Shown: piece by piece, positions 27,187 to 36,538 of the stretch
How positions within the stretch are numbered: position 1 is the stretch's first letter
Layout of the letters: every line of letters begins with the position of its first letter
NCBI RefSeq assembly: GCF_963676065.1
Contig: NZ_OY780933.1
Span: 1,414,001-1,478,000 of the forward strand
From: Maridesulfovibrio sp.
GTDB lineage: Bacteria; Desulfobacterota; Desulfovibrionia; Desulfovibrionales; Desulfovibrionaceae
DNA: 64,000 bases
Direction: 5' to 3'
Program-made: the position numbers and the translations under genes
Notes under the pieces: model-generated
What the model was told of the DNA's origin: nothing
Databases searched by the model: none
Seen by the model: the letters and a program-made list of their open reading frames with translations, nothing else

Positions 27187-27828
27187 TTAATGAGAGGATC
27201 TTTCCGGTACAGAATAAATGAAATAGTACGCCCAGAAGGAGCAGGTTACTCCGATGAAACATCCGAAGATAACGTCTGCGGGATAATGTTTACCAGCAAT
27301 AACCCGGCTTATACCGACCAGTACAGCCAGCAAAAGCGGGATATATTTTTTACGGGGTAAAAGCAGTGCCAGGGAAGCGGTCAGCGAAAAAATGCGCAAG
27401 GTATGTCCTGACGGAAATGAATTCTGCAGATATTTATCGGAAAACCAGGTGAACCCGTAAGATCCGTCTTCAAAGAACATTGGCGGACGGCAGCGGCCGA
27501 AGAACCATTTAAGTTCATCACCGATGAGCATGGCGGATAAGGTCGAAAGCGCAACAAGCAGCAGTGCTTTGCTCCTTTTACCAAATCCATTGCACAGTCC
27601 GTCCACGGCTCCGCCTATAAGAGCGAAAAATGAAATTGTTTGAATTACATGCTTTGAAGCGAGGTCACTGATTAACTTACTAAGAGTGACCGCGAAAGTT
27701 CCTTTCAGGGTGTGAGCCGCTTTGGCTATGGGCAGGTCCAACGACTGGTAAAAAAGAATAACCAGCAGCAGAGTGGCAACTCCTCCCGCAAGTGTGTAAA
27801 AGCTGAGTTGTTTCGTAGTCATGTTCAT
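27187..27828 (-). CDS. PAP2-family membrane phosphatase
   Basis: 213 residues with about six membrane helices and the three PAP2 motifs: KWFFGRCRP, FPSGH and SRVIAGKHYPADV. Members dephosphorylate phosphatidic acid, undecaprenyl pyrophosphate or similar lipid phosphates, at the outer face of the inner membrane. The gene is 14 bp after a histidine kinase gene and probably in the same transcript. The substrate is not determined. Confidence 0.9.
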   Translation of the reverse strand: MNMTTKQLSFYTLAGGVATLLLVILFYQSLDLPIAKAAHTLKGTFAVTLSKLISDLASKHVIQTISFFALIGGAVDGLCNGFGKRSKALLLVALSTLSAMLIGDELKWFFGRCRPPMFFEDGSYGFTWFSDKYLQNSFPSGHTLRIFSLTASLALLLPRKKYIPLLLAVLVGISRVIAGKHYPADVIFGCFIGVTCSFWAYYFIYSVPERSSH

Positions 27829-27842
27829 GCAGAAATATTGGT

Positions 27843-29027
27843 TTAGTTGTTAACACGGGGGCATATGTTTTGTGTCAACATATTATCGGATGGAGTAAGC
27901 GGGAGTTCCACGTAAAAATTGGTCCCATCCTCTAATGATGAATCAAACCAGACCCGTCCGCGAAGGTAATTCTCGGTAAACATTTTTACGCTGTATGTAC
28001 CTAGTCCCCGACCGGAGCCTTTAGTGGAAAACGAGCGCTTAAATATCTGGTGGGCCACAGTCATGGGGAGTGAACCTTGGTTTGATATAGTGAAAAGGGC
28101 CCTGCCGTTTTTCTCACATGCTTCCACTTTTATAGATCCATTGGGGTGGGATGCCTCGACAGCATTTTTTACCAGATTTTCAATAATACGGTAGAGAATT
28201 CGCTTATCAGTAGTTAGCGAAAACTTGCTGACTTTTGAATTGATAGAAACATTTTTACCTTTCCCCAACTGGCTGGTGTTGTAGAAAGTACATATTGATT
28301 CAATGAATTTAACCACGTCCACAGGCTCATTGTACAGCTCAAGCTTTTTAGTCTCTGCGGAAAGAAATAACCGGTGGGCATTGATCTCATTTGCCATGTA
28401 ATGAGAACGTTCCACTATCATTTCAGCCAGCTCTTGCTGTTCTGGTCTTACTGCTTCGCTTCTTAGCAATGTACCTGCATTGGCGATTCCGTTTATCGCG
28501 TTCAGCAGGTCGTGCAGAAAGACTCTTTCCATCATTTCTTTATGTTTTTTGTCTGAAATATCAGCCAGGTGAATTATGTAGTACTGTTCCTCTCCTATAT
28601 CTATTGGTGAGGCATTGACTCTGAATGTATATGCTTTGACTTTGTTATCCACATTAGCCAGCAGCATGCATTCCTCTTCACTTTTTTGTCCGGTCATTGC
28701 CGTTTGTATGGCTTGCAGGGCTCCGCATTGGAGGCAGGAGGGTGAGTCTCCGCAATAGTTTTTTTGGGAGTTGCAGCAGCGGAGCAGATCTCCGGGGCGA
28801 CGTCCCAGAATCATGTTAACGTCTTTTTCCCCTACCGCTTCGGTCAGGGCCGTGTTGTAAGATACTATTCGCCTGTCCCGGTTGAGAATAAAGCAGGGGG
28901 ATGGAACGCTATCAATAAACTCTGAAGCCAGTTCTGAATTAATCCGTGAATGCTGGGCCATAATTTCCGGGGTGCACGGATTGTGATTATTGCCCGGAAT
29001 GTTTTGAGTGTTCGAAACTTCTTTCAT
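27843..29027 (-). CDS. Soluble PAS-domain histidine kinase
   Basis: 394 residues with no membrane helix. A PAS domain (~35-170) contains a run of Cys residues (CCNSQKNYCGDSPSCLQCG) that could bind a metal or sense redox state. The dimerisation helix has FLHDLLNAINGI, where His-Asp replaces the common His-Glu. The ATPase domain has NAVEASHPNG and GRGLGTYSVKMF. It lies between a META lipoprotein gene (21 bp upstream) and a PAP2 phosphatase gene (14 bp downstream). No response regulator is adjacent. Confidence 0.88.
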   Translation of the reverse strand: MKEVSNTQNIPGNNHNPCTPEIMAQHSRINSELASEFIDSVPSPCFILNRDRRIVSYNTALTEAVGEKDVNMILGRRPGDLLRCCNSQKNYCGDSPSCLQCGALQAIQTAMTGQKSEEECMLLANVDNKVKAYTFRVNASPIDIGEEQYYIIHLADISDKKHKEMMERVFLHDLLNAINGIANAGTLLRSEAVRPEQQELAEMIVERSHYMANEINAHRLFLSAETKKLELYNEPVDVVKFIESICTFYNTSQLGKGKNVSINSKVSKFSLTTDKRILYRIIENLVKNAVEASHPNGSIKVEACEKNGRALFTISNQGSLPMTVAHQIFKRSFSTKGSGRGLGTYSVKMFTENYLRGRVWFDSSLEDGTNFYVELPLTPSDNMLTQNICPRVNN

Positions 29028-29048
29028 GTGGAGGTTCTGCCGTTCGGA

Positions 29049-29483
29049 CTAGTGTCCTTTATAAAAAAGTAAAGAATTACTGGGTCCTTCCATGTAAAGC
29101 ATGTTGTTTCTGTTTTCCATAGTTTTGACTGCCTCGAGAGCCTGCATAAATTTGAATTCCTGTATATTCAGGTTTTGGGAACATGCTTTGCGAGTCATGG
29201 CCAACTGTCCGGTGCTGAATACGCCGTTTGTATATGAGTATTCTCCGCGAAAGCTGTTGCAGCCTCCAGAACCGTAAATTTTGCCGTTCTTGTCCAGTCT
29301 CATCCAGATGTGGGCGAATCCCTGTACAGGTTTGCCGTCAATATCTTCGGCAAGCCATTTGGTTTCCCTTGGGTGTTCGTACGCTGGGTAATTGGTCTGT
29401 TTGGGCGCACATCCAGAGACGAAAAGAATTATACATGCTATTGCGGCCAGTAATGAATAACGTTCCACTGTGTTGATTCTCAT
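29049..29483 (-). CDS. META-domain lipoprotein (HslJ-like)
   Basis: 144 residues. The signal peptide ends in a lipobox (FVSGC). The mature part is one META domain: KWLAEDIDGKPV, GSGGCNSFRGEYS and TRKACSQNLNIQE. Such proteins are envelope lipoproteins linked to stress or antibiotic tolerance (HslJ in E. coli). It is the first gene of a probable three-gene unit with the kinase and phosphatase. Confidence 0.85.
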   Translation of the reverse strand: MRINTVERYSLLAAIACIILFVSGCAPKQTNYPAYEHPRETKWLAEDIDGKPVQGFAHIWMRLDKNGKIYGSGGCNSFRGEYSYTNGVFSTGQLAMTRKACSQNLNIQEFKFMQALEAVKTMENRNNMLYMEGPSNSLLFYKGH

Positions 29484-29562
29484 AAATCATTCCTCCGTTA
29501 AAGCACTATACGTATATCTGATCGTTTAAGATAGATAAAATTTACAGAAATAATGGAGACAT

Positions 29563-30321
29563 TCAGGATCCGCAAAGCATAAAGCCTAGAATGAGACCGC
29601 ATTTATCTGTGCAGGACGGGTAGAATTGTTTATGCATTCGTGTTTTGGATCGGTTTTCACGGCCATAGAAAAATTCAGCGATGGCGAGTGGGGTGTAGCC
29701 GTTCTTCGCGGCGAAATTGAGCAGCTTGGGCGCGCAGCAATCGCCGGTTCCGGTGGGGATGCCTTTTTTTCCGTATATTATTTCCGGCAACGGTTTTATT
29801 TTTCCACGGAAGTTGTGAACAGAGTATATGGCGTGGATTTTACGCATAAGCTCGCGGGAAAGGTTTTTCCGCTGTGCGGCAAGCTGTGCGTGAAGGGTGG
29901 AGTCGGGAGCGGTCTTAGCCATTTCCCTGCCGATTCTCTTTATTTCCTTTTCTGTGCACATGGTCAGGGTCTCGAATTCCTGCGGATCAATCAGAGGGCT
30001 GACCCAGCCGGGAATTTCCCAGTGCCCGTTGTATTGCCCGGAAAAAGCTTTGGCTGTTTTTTTATTTCCGTCATGGTCCAGATAAACCATTATTCCGAAC
30101 ATCTGCCCCCGCGCGTTACCGAAGAGGTAATCGGTGGAAAAGTCAGAAACGGCCTGATCCTGCGGAACATCGAAGTCCGCACGTTTTTCCGTGTCCAGCT
30201 TCTGCATCAGCGCGCGACAGTGCTCTACCGCGTCTTCCGGACTGAGCGAATGGGTGGTTTTGCAGCGGGAACAGTAGCCTGAGCAGGATATGTTTGCGGG
30301 GATGCTTGCCGTGCCTTGCAT
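29563..30321 (-). CDS. Free-standing N-terminal domain of fused RluA-type pseudouridine synthases
   Basis: 252 residues. The N-terminus has a CSGYCSRCKTTHSL cysteine cluster. The C-terminal half (PTGTGDCCAPKLLNFA, PLAIAEFFYG, HKQFYPSCTDKC, ILGFML) matches the N-terminal region of long (~550-residue) RluA-family synthases of Vibrio and Bacteroides, as recalled. No synthase domain (HRLD motif) is present here. A short RluA lacking this region is encoded at 39038-39682, so the two halves of the fusion are separate in this genome. The domain may bind RNA or metal; its function is unknown. Confidence 0.6.
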   Translation of the reverse strand: MQGTASIPANISCSGYCSRCKTTHSLSPEDAVEHCRALMQKLDTEKRADFDVPQDQAVSDFSTDYLFGNARGQMFGIMVYLDHDGNKKTAKAFSGQYNGHWEIPGWVSPLIDPQEFETLTMCTEKEIKRIGREMAKTAPDSTLHAQLAAQRKNLSRELMRKIHAIYSVHNFRGKIKPLPEIIYGKKGIPTGTGDCCAPKLLNFAAKNGYTPLAIAEFFYGRENRSKTRMHKQFYPSCTDKCGLILGFMLCGS

Positions 30322-30341
30322 GGTGAACGCTCACTAAATTA

Positions 30342-30372
30342 TAAAAAAGGGGATGTGCCTTGGCACATCCCC
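30342..30372 (-). terminator. Intrinsic terminator of greA
   Basis: GGGGATGTGCC/GGCACATCCCC (11 bp, 2-nt spacer) followed on the minus strand by TTTTTTATAA. Confidence 0.9.
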
Positions 30373-30432
30373 GCTTAAGTATCTTTATCCAGAACCTGCG
30401 GCCCTGCTTACTGGCTGACGGAAACCTTAATT

Positions 30433-30918
30433 TTACTGGGAAATAGGTCCATTAAAAGATACAGAAACGATGCCGTATTCAATTTTTCCTTTAGGAGCGT
30501 TGACGACGACTTCGTCCCCTTCTTCTTTTCCAAGCAGGGCTTTTCCGACAGGGGATTCAACGGAGATAATTCCTTTTTTGAAATCGCTCTCGTCAGGTCC
30601 CATGATGGTGTACTTCTTCTCATCACCTGTTTCTATATCTTCCAGTTCTACAGTGGCGCCGAAGGTGATTTTTGAACCACCAAGGGTCTGTAGGTCCACC
30701 ACGTTGTAATGGGGGATACGGGATTCGATGTAGTTGATTTTTGCTTCAAGCATTCCCTGTCTTTCGCGTGCGGCATGATAACCGCCGTTTTCTTTCAGGT
30801 CGCCTTCTTCACGGGCTTCCGCGATGGCCTTGATCACTTCAGGGCGCTCTTTTTTGAGAGCTGCCAACTCTGCTTTGATTTTTGCAAATCCTTCTTTTGA
30901 AATGGGTATGTTGCTCAT
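30433..30918 (-). CDS. greA: Transcription elongation factor GreA
   Basis: 161 residues, the normal length. The N-terminal coiled coil has the acidic tip EAREEGDLKENGGYHAA, and the C-terminal FKBP-like domain ends with GKIEYGIVSVSF. GreA rescues backtracked RNA polymerase by stimulating transcript cleavage. The start at 30918 is chosen because it begins MSNIPISKEG like GreA and has GAGG 9 bp upstream; the longer frame to 30966 is not needed. Confidence 0.96.
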   Translation of the reverse strand: MSNIPISKEGFAKIKAELAALKKERPEVIKAIAEAREEGDLKENGGYHAARERQGMLEAKINYIESRIPHYNVVDLQTLGGSKITFGATVELEDIETGDEKKYTIMGPDESDFKKGIISVESPVGKALLGKEEGDEVVVNAPKGKIEYGIVSVSFNGPISQ

Positions 30919-31282
30919 TTCATAAACCTCGAATAATTCCGTCGTTGTCAATAAAAATGCAGCCACTGTCCGAAAAGTTATTATCGGAAGTGAAGCTGCT
31001 TAGGGGACAGGTTGCAGTGCAACCGTTCAATTGCTGAAAGTTCTGGGTAGAACATCCTTTGAGGTAGGTCAAGTCGCTTGAGGCGTAAGATTAATAGTTT
31101 AGTTATTTTTTTTATATAAATAGATATCCGCCGTAATGGCTGAAATTTATAATTGTAAGGCGAATAATGTGGTTTTATCGATAGTTTTTTTGTGCTAGAA
31201 GATTTTCCTTTAGTTTTTTAGCTTGAAAAGAGGGTGTTGCAGAGTCTTTTTGGGATAGGACCCGTTTGTGAGGGAGGGCGGA
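30919..31282. other. Intergenic region between greA and the HD-GYP gene
   Basis: Divergent promoter region of about 360 bp, AT-rich, with long T and A runs near 31100. I see no gene and no recognisable RNA element. Confidence 0.4.
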
Positions 31283-32473
31283 GTGACTGAAGAGTTTAAG
31301 GTTATAAGGAAGAAAGACATCAGGCCGGGAATGTATGTCCGCAAATACGGAACCGGAACATTTCATGATCCTCACGTAGAGGTCGGAAGGTATATCGAGT
31401 CGCTTGAGGACATCACCAAATATCTTCCTGATGAGACGGAACAAGTGGAGATACTGACCGGAAGCGCTTTGCCGGACCTGCCTCCTTCAGGGACGGTAAA
31501 AGCCAAAAATGCCGAGGAAGCAGCACGGAATATAGCAGATGCTCTGCCTGAAGCCCGCCGGGTACACAAAGAAGCCCTGCGCTATTCCCGTAAATTTATC
31601 GATGATGTACGCAAGGGCCGGACTGTGGCGGTGGAAGAAGCCGTACCAATTGTCGGTGAGGTGATAGATAGCCTGACCACGAACGAACCTGCCGCATTGA
31701 CTCTGGCTTTCCTAAAAAAATATGATGAATATACCTATACGCACTGCATAAACGTGAATCTCTACGCACTGCTGCTGGGCAAGGCCCTCGGCTTGAAGCG
31801 AGATGAACTGGAAATGCTCGGTATCGCCGCATTGTTTCATGATGTGGGAAAGGGGCGTGTTCCCAATACGGTGTTAAATAAACCCGGAAAACTGACCGAT
31901 GCCGAATATGAAATTATGAAAAGTCATTCCTTGAAAGGTCTTGCTGTCCTTCAGGATGTTGACGGACTTGACGAGGCTGTACTTCGCGGAGTGGTAGAGC
32001 ACCATGAACGCTATGACGGTAGTGGGTATCCCAGCGGAGTGATGGGGGAAAATATCCATCCCTTCGGACGGATTATTGCAATCAGCGATGTCTATGACGC
32101 CCTGACCAGTGTGCGCGTTTATAAAAAAGCCGTCACTCCGGCCAAGACATTAAGCCAGATGTATAAATGGAAGGGGACTGATTTCGATCCCGCCTACCTG
32201 AATTGTTTTATACGGGTCATGGGTATCTATCCGCCGGGAACCATGGTGCAATTGAATGATCTGCGATTTGCAATTGTTCTTGAGACTAATGAAAACAGAC
32301 CGCAGCACCCAAAGGTGAAGGTCCTGTTTAACGATAAGATGCAGCCGGTAATGACAGAGTGTCTTGATCTGGCATTTTGTGAAAAAGAGGGGAGCGAGTT
32401 AAAGGTAATGCGCCAGCCGGACCCAAGCCTACTGGGGGTTGATATGCGCCAGCTTTCACGCTTTCTTGCTTAA
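31283..32473 (+). CDS. HD-GYP domain protein (probable cyclic-di-GMP phosphodiesterase)
   Basis: 396 residues. An N-terminal DUF3391-like domain (~1-130; IRPGMYVRKYG) precedes an HD-GYP domain with metal ligands in LFHDVGKGRVP and the signature HHERYDGSGYP. These residues are intact, so hydrolysis of cyclic-di-GMP is expected. The GTG at 31283 is preferred over the GTG at 31268 because GGAGGGCGGA directly precedes it. It is the only obvious degradation enzyme for the messenger made by the window's three cyclases. Confidence 0.9.
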   Translation: MTEEFKVIRKKDIRPGMYVRKYGTGTFHDPHVEVGRYIESLEDITKYLPDETEQVEILTGSALPDLPPSGTVKAKNAEEAARNIADALPEARRVHKEALRYSRKFIDDVRKGRTVAVEEAVPIVGEVIDSLTTNEPAALTLAFLKKYDEYTYTHCINVNLYALLLGKALGLKRDELEMLGIAALFHDVGKGRVPNTVLNKPGKLTDAEYEIMKSHSLKGLAVLQDVDGLDEAVLRGVVEHHERYDGSGYPSGVMGENIHPFGRIIAISDVYDALTSVRVYKKAVTPAKTLSQMYKWKGTDFDPAYLNCFIRVMGIYPPGTMVQLNDLRFAIVLETNENRPQHPKVKVLFNDKMQPVMTECLDLAFCEKEGSELKVMRQPDPSLLGVDMRQLSRFLA

Positions 32474-32495
32474 TTTTAACAAGTTGTTTTTTTAT

Positions 32496-32529
32496 AATCC
32501 GGAATCATGATTTTGATTCCGGATTTTTT
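32496..32529 (+). terminator. Intrinsic terminator of the HD-GYP gene
   Basis: AATCCGGAATCA/TGATTCCGGATT perfect 12-bp stem followed by TTTTG, 22 bp after the stop. Confidence 0.9.
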
Positions 32530-32585
32530 GTTTGCAGTATGCTTGAATGTCTTTTTCGGGGTTTTTGTTCGGATTTTTACAAGGG

Positions 32586-32885
32586 CTAAATAACAAATTC
32601 CATTTCGGAGAACAGTTTTTCTGCATCGTAAAGTCCGGGGTATTTGGATGAAATTTCGGCCATGATTGCGAAATAAGCATCCCAGCCTAAAACCTGTGCT
32701 TCTTTTTTCTTATTAATGAAAATCTTGAAAGTGGTTCCCTTGGGGCACTTGGTCATGTTCAGCTCCAGTACTCCGGCAGGGGTGTTTTCCAGCCATACCG
32801 CAGACCACGCCGTTCTATCGCCTTCTGTTTTTTTGTATTTTTGGAAGTAGGCCTCAAAAATATTTTCGATTTTTGCACGATCCAT
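32586..32885 (-). CDS. Small protein of unknown function
   Basis: 99 residues, mixed charge, no signal or membrane segment. It starts MDRAKIENIFEAYFQ and contains LELNMTKCPKGTTFKIFIN. The ATG at 32885 has GGAG 6 bp upstream, whereas the ATG at 32897 does not. I do not recognise the family. Regular helix/strand alternation and a good ribosome site suggest a real gene. Confidence 0.6.
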   Translation of the reverse strand: MDRAKIENIFEAYFQKYKKTEGDRTAWSAVWLENTPAGVLELNMTKCPKGTTFKIFINKKKEAQVLGWDAYFAIMAEISSKYPGLYDAEKLFSEMEFVI

Positions 32886-33774
32886 TCGGTTCTCCATAAT
32901 CTAAAGATTGCGTTTTGAGCATAGCATTTTTGCGCCGAGATGGACAATAGTCCTGCTTTGTCATGGTCGTTTCAATGGTCTCGTCATAAGTTTTAGATAA
33001 GGCGGTTTCTATACTACACATTTGTAGATGACTACGGTCTTGTTAGTGTAGTTTTGTCAAAAATGTAAATTTAGTGTCTTTGGGGTAGGGGCTAAAATTG
33101 CTTCGCGTCACAGCTGTTTAGATCTCCTGTCTACATAATGGGTTTGAGGCTGTATAATCAGTGGTTGAGTGAGATGTTGAGGGTTGTTTTGAGCGCTGAT
33201 TATCATTTTTTGCTAAAGAACTGCTTGGTGAATCTTGTTGATTGCCATGTTGGTGTAAAGAAGGGAGTCAGGGGCTGTTTTTAGTGTAAAAACTGTTGTA
33301 TATTAGTATCTTATGCTTATTCCTGATATGGTGTCGAATCGAGTCTGAAGCCAGAATGTGAGGGGGGTGGCTGAGATTGGTCGTAAATTTAAGACCTTTT
33401 TGTATTAAAAAACTTCATTTTCGTATTTTTGTTTGCCAAAATTGTTTTTTTCTGCCATTGTCAAATTCCTGAATCGCTCTGATCTTCAAAAAACAACCTT
33501 TTTTATCCTGATTTCGATTCATTTTCAGAATCCTGAAAAATAGTTGTGCCAATTTTGAGAGGTGGAAAAACTCAGAATGTCCAAAATTTACCTGCACAAA
33601 TTACTTAATTCGAAATAATTGCAGATTAGAGCTGTATCGGCTGATACATTTATTTTTAAAAAAACATGTCAGCTGGCCTGGCGGAGATAATCCCGGAGTA
33701 AAGGTCTGTCCAACTCCCTGCCTGCCGGATCGCTGCATCTGTTGAACCCTATAATCATGGAGTGAGCTGACAAT
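32886..33774. other. Long AT-rich non-coding region upstream of glutamate synthase
   Basis: Nearly 890 bp without a supportable gene. It contains ACTACAC/GTGTAGT (33013-33019 and 33046-33052), a short hairpin TTTTCAG-AATC-CTGAAAA (33522-33539) and several TAGTGTA-like repeats (33045, 33281). The length suggests complex regulation of the glutamate synthase genes or a small RNA. I recognise no riboswitch. Confidence 0.4.
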
Positions 33775-34911
33775 ATGTGCCGTTTATTTGCGCTTACAAG
33801 TCGCGATCCTATTTCACCCATGCTGGCCATCAATGCCCTTAATACAATGAAAGAAGGTCATGACGGCTCCGGTGTGGGGCTTTGTCTCAGGGGATTGGGA
33901 GGTCGCTTTGAAGAAGAGCTGAAAGACTGCCCCATCCTTTCCGGAATTTTTACTGAAGCCGGTCTGCGCAGGTTGGAACAGTATGCCATGGACCATGGTT
34001 TCAAGTCTCAGTACAGTATCCTTTATACGCCGGAAACCGAACCGCCGGTAGGCACCCCCGTTCGCGGAACATACGCAGCAATCGCATATAAAGTTCCCAG
34101 AGGATGGAAAGATCTTACTCCTGCCGAGCAGGGACGCAAACTCGTTGAGATGCGTCTTGAGCTGCGCAGGATGGGTGAGGAAGAGGGAGACATCATGGTC
34201 TTTTCCTTCTGGCCCGATACCATCGTAGTGAAAGAAGTCGGTGATCCTCTTGAAATCGGTGAGTGGCTTCAGCTTGATGCCAACAAAAACATCTATGCCA
34301 GACGCATTCTGGCGCAGGGCAGGCAGAACACAAACTACGCCATCAACCTTTATGCATGTCACCCTTTCTTTATAGAAGGCGTAGCTTCCATGACCAACGG
34401 TGAGAACACAGCGTTTATTCCCGTTAAGGAATACCTGCAGTCCAGAAATGTTCCCGGTTATTCCGGATACCAGTCCGATTCCGAGGTCTTTACCCATATC
34501 GCGCACTACACTACCAAGCGTCTGGGTCTGGACATCCGTGCTTACAAGCACATAATCACCCCGCTTATGGATCATGAAATGGCCGACCATCCGGACCGCG
34601 AGTTTCTGGCACCTCTGAAAAGATCCTGCCGCAAGATGATTATCGACGGCCCCAACTGTGTTATCGGAACCCTTGATGACGGTTCCATGTTCATGGTTCA
34701 GGACCGCAAGAAGCTTCGTCCCGGTATTGTGGGCGGTAAAGACGGCATCTATGCCTTTTCATCCGAAGTTTGCGGAATCGACGCTGTCATTCCTGACCGT
34801 GACAGATCCAAAGACTTTCAGCCCATGCACCTCGATACAGTAATCGTCGGACCCGACTGCAAGGAGATACAAACATGCTCACAGAAAGACCAATTACCCC
34901 GTCAACTTTAG
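33775..34911 (+). CDS. Glutamate synthase, class II glutamine amidotransferase domain protein
   Basis: 378 residues. Cys2 directly after the initiator Met (MCRLFALTSRDP) is the expected N-terminal nucleophile of class II (Ntn) amidotransferases. Further family positions are HDGSGVGLCLRG, YACHPFFIEG and TNGENTAFIP. It releases ammonia from glutamine for the synthase domain encoded next. In E. coli this domain is the N-terminal part of GltB; here it is a separate gene, as in archaea and Desulfovibrio. Its last 37 bp overlap the next gene, which suggests coupled translation. Confidence 0.93.
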   Translation: MCRLFALTSRDPISPMLAINALNTMKEGHDGSGVGLCLRGLGGRFEEELKDCPILSGIFTEAGLRRLEQYAMDHGFKSQYSILYTPETEPPVGTPVRGTYAAIAYKVPRGWKDLTPAEQGRKLVEMRLELRRMGEEEGDIMVFSFWPDTIVVKEVGDPLEIGEWLQLDANKNIYARRILAQGRQNTNYAINLYACHPFFIEGVASMTNGENTAFIPVKEYLQSRNVPGYSGYQSDSEVFTHIAHYTTKRLGLDIRAYKHIITPLMDHEMADHPDREFLAPLKRSCRKMIIDGPNCVIGTLDDGSMFMVQDRKKLRPGIVGGKDGIYAFSSEVCGIDAVIPDRDRSKDFQPMHLDTVIVGPDCKEIQTCSQKDQLPRQL

Positions 34912-36509
34912 GCGTTAAAGACCTGAACTGGCAGATCGAGTGGGACAAGGATCTCTGTACCCAGTGCGGTCGCTGCACCTCAGTCTGCCCGGTGAACGCT
35001 ATTGAACTCGGTGTATTCCGCAAGCGCGAGATCAAGACTCCCGCCAGCTTGCTGAAAAAAGCCGAGAATGAATATAAAGTTTTTTACGGCATCCGCCAGA
35101 AAACCGATCCTGCCTACGCCTGCATCGGTTGCTCCATGTGCAATCTGGTTTGCCCCAACAACGCCATCGCCCCCAAACGCCAGGAAGATTCTACTTCACA
35201 GAAATTCCACAATGACCGTGGCGGTAATCCCCGCACTCGCGGTGGACGCCGCAATTCAGGCGAATCTCTGCTGGATCAGATCAAGTTCATTCGTATCTCC
35301 ATGCTCACTGACCCGGCGCTCGATGCCGGACGTCACGAGTTCCGTTTGAATACTTTGCTCGGTCGTGTGCAGTCTCCGGAAGATAGCCTGAAAACATATA
35401 AGGAACACGGCTGGAAACCTCCGGTACGGGAGATATATCCGCTGGTTATCGGCGGAATGTCCTTCGGCGCGCTTTCTCCCAATATGTGGGAAGGCTTGCA
35501 GATGGGTGTCGCTTATCTGAACGAAGAACTTAATATGCCGGTACGCATCAGCACAGGTGAGGGCGGCTGTCCCCCGCGTCTGCTGCGTTCCCGTTTCCTT
35601 AAATACGTTATCCTCCAGATTGCGTCCGGTTATTTCGGCTGGGATGAAATCATCCACGCCATTCCCGAGATGAAGGTCGACCCCTGCGCCATTGAAATCA
35701 AATACGGTCAGGGCGCTAAGCCCGGTGATGGCGGACTGCTCATGTGGTACAAGGTTAACAAGCTCATCGCCGCAATTCGCGGTGTTCCTGAGCGGGTCAG
35801 CCTGCCTAGTCCCCCGACCCATCAGACTCAGTATTCCATTGAGGAATCAGTTGCGAAGATGATCCAGTCCATGAGTATGGCCTGGGGATTCAGGGTCCCG
35901 GTCTATCCGAAGATTTCCGCTTCCTCCACATCTCTGGCGGTTCTCAATAACTTGACCCGTAACCCTTATGCCGCCGGTCTGGCCATTGATGGTGAAGATG
36001 GCGGTACCGGTGCGGCGTACAATGTTTCCATGAACCATATGGGACATCCCATCGCCAGTAACCTGCGTGATTGTTACAACGCTCTGGTTGTTACCGGTAA
36101 GCAGAACGAGCTGCCCCTTATCGCGGGTGGCGGTATCGGTAAATCCGGCAACCTCGCGGCAAATGCTGCGGCCCTGATTATGCTCGGCGCGAGTGCTGTA
36201 CAGGTCGGTAAATACGTAATGCAGGCCGGCGCCGGCTGTCTCGGTTCTGAAAAGGATCGCTGCAACGTCTGTAACATCGGCGTATGTCCCAAGGGCATCA
36301 CCTCTCAGGATCCCAGACTTTACCGTCGCCTTGACCCTGAAAAAGTCGCCGAAAGGGTTGTTGACTTCTATCTGAGCTTTGACACTGAAATCAAAAAGAT
36401 CATTGCCCCCCTGGGCCGCTCCACATCTCTGCCTATCGGCATGTCGGACGCGCTTGGTATCAGTGACCGTGATGCTGCTGAAAGACTCGGCATCAAGTAC
36501 GTGGTTTAA
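34875..36509 (+). CDS. gltB: Glutamate synthase FMN-binding catalytic subunit with ferredoxin domain
   Basis: 544 residues. The N-terminus has two [4Fe-4S] clusters (CTQCGRCTSVCP and CIGCSMCNLVCP). The FMN barrel follows: GGMSFGALSPNMW, ISTGEGGCPPR, KYGQGAKPGDGG and AIDGEDGGTGAA. A Cys cluster near the end (CNVCNIGVCPKG) corresponds to the synthase iron-sulfur site. It forms glutamate from 2-oxoglutarate and ammonia. AAGGAGA lies 8 bp before the ATG. It is the archaeal-type arrangement and works with the genes on both sides. Confidence 0.95.
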   Translation: MLTERPITPSTLGVKDLNWQIEWDKDLCTQCGRCTSVCPVNAIELGVFRKREIKTPASLLKKAENEYKVFYGIRQKTDPAYACIGCSMCNLVCPNNAIAPKRQEDSTSQKFHNDRGGNPRTRGGRRNSGESLLDQIKFIRISMLTDPALDAGRHEFRLNTLLGRVQSPEDSLKTYKEHGWKPPVREIYPLVIGGMSFGALSPNMWEGLQMGVAYLNEELNMPVRISTGEGGCPPRLLRSRFLKYVILQIASGYFGWDEIIHAIPEMKVDPCAIEIKYGQGAKPGDGGLLMWYKVNKLIAAIRGVPERVSLPSPPTHQTQYSIEESVAKMIQSMSMAWGFRVPVYPKISASSTSLAVLNNLTRNPYAAGLAIDGEDGGTGAAYNVSMNHMGHPIASNLRDCYNALVVTGKQNELPLIAGGGIGKSGNLAANAAALIMLGASAVQVGKYVMQAGAGCLGSEKDRCNVCNIGVCPKGITSQDPRLYRRLDPEKVAERVVDFYLSFDTEIKKIIAPLGRSTSLPIGMSDALGISDRDAAERLGIKYVV

Positions 36510-36538
36510 CAACAGCTCACGATTTACGGAGATTTAAA

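Noticed and set aside
33415..33597. 60-residue minus-strand open frame in the region upstream of glutamate synthase
   Set aside because: No ribosome site, highly Lys/Phe/Gln-biased product typical of AT-rich non-coding DNA, and no recognisable family.
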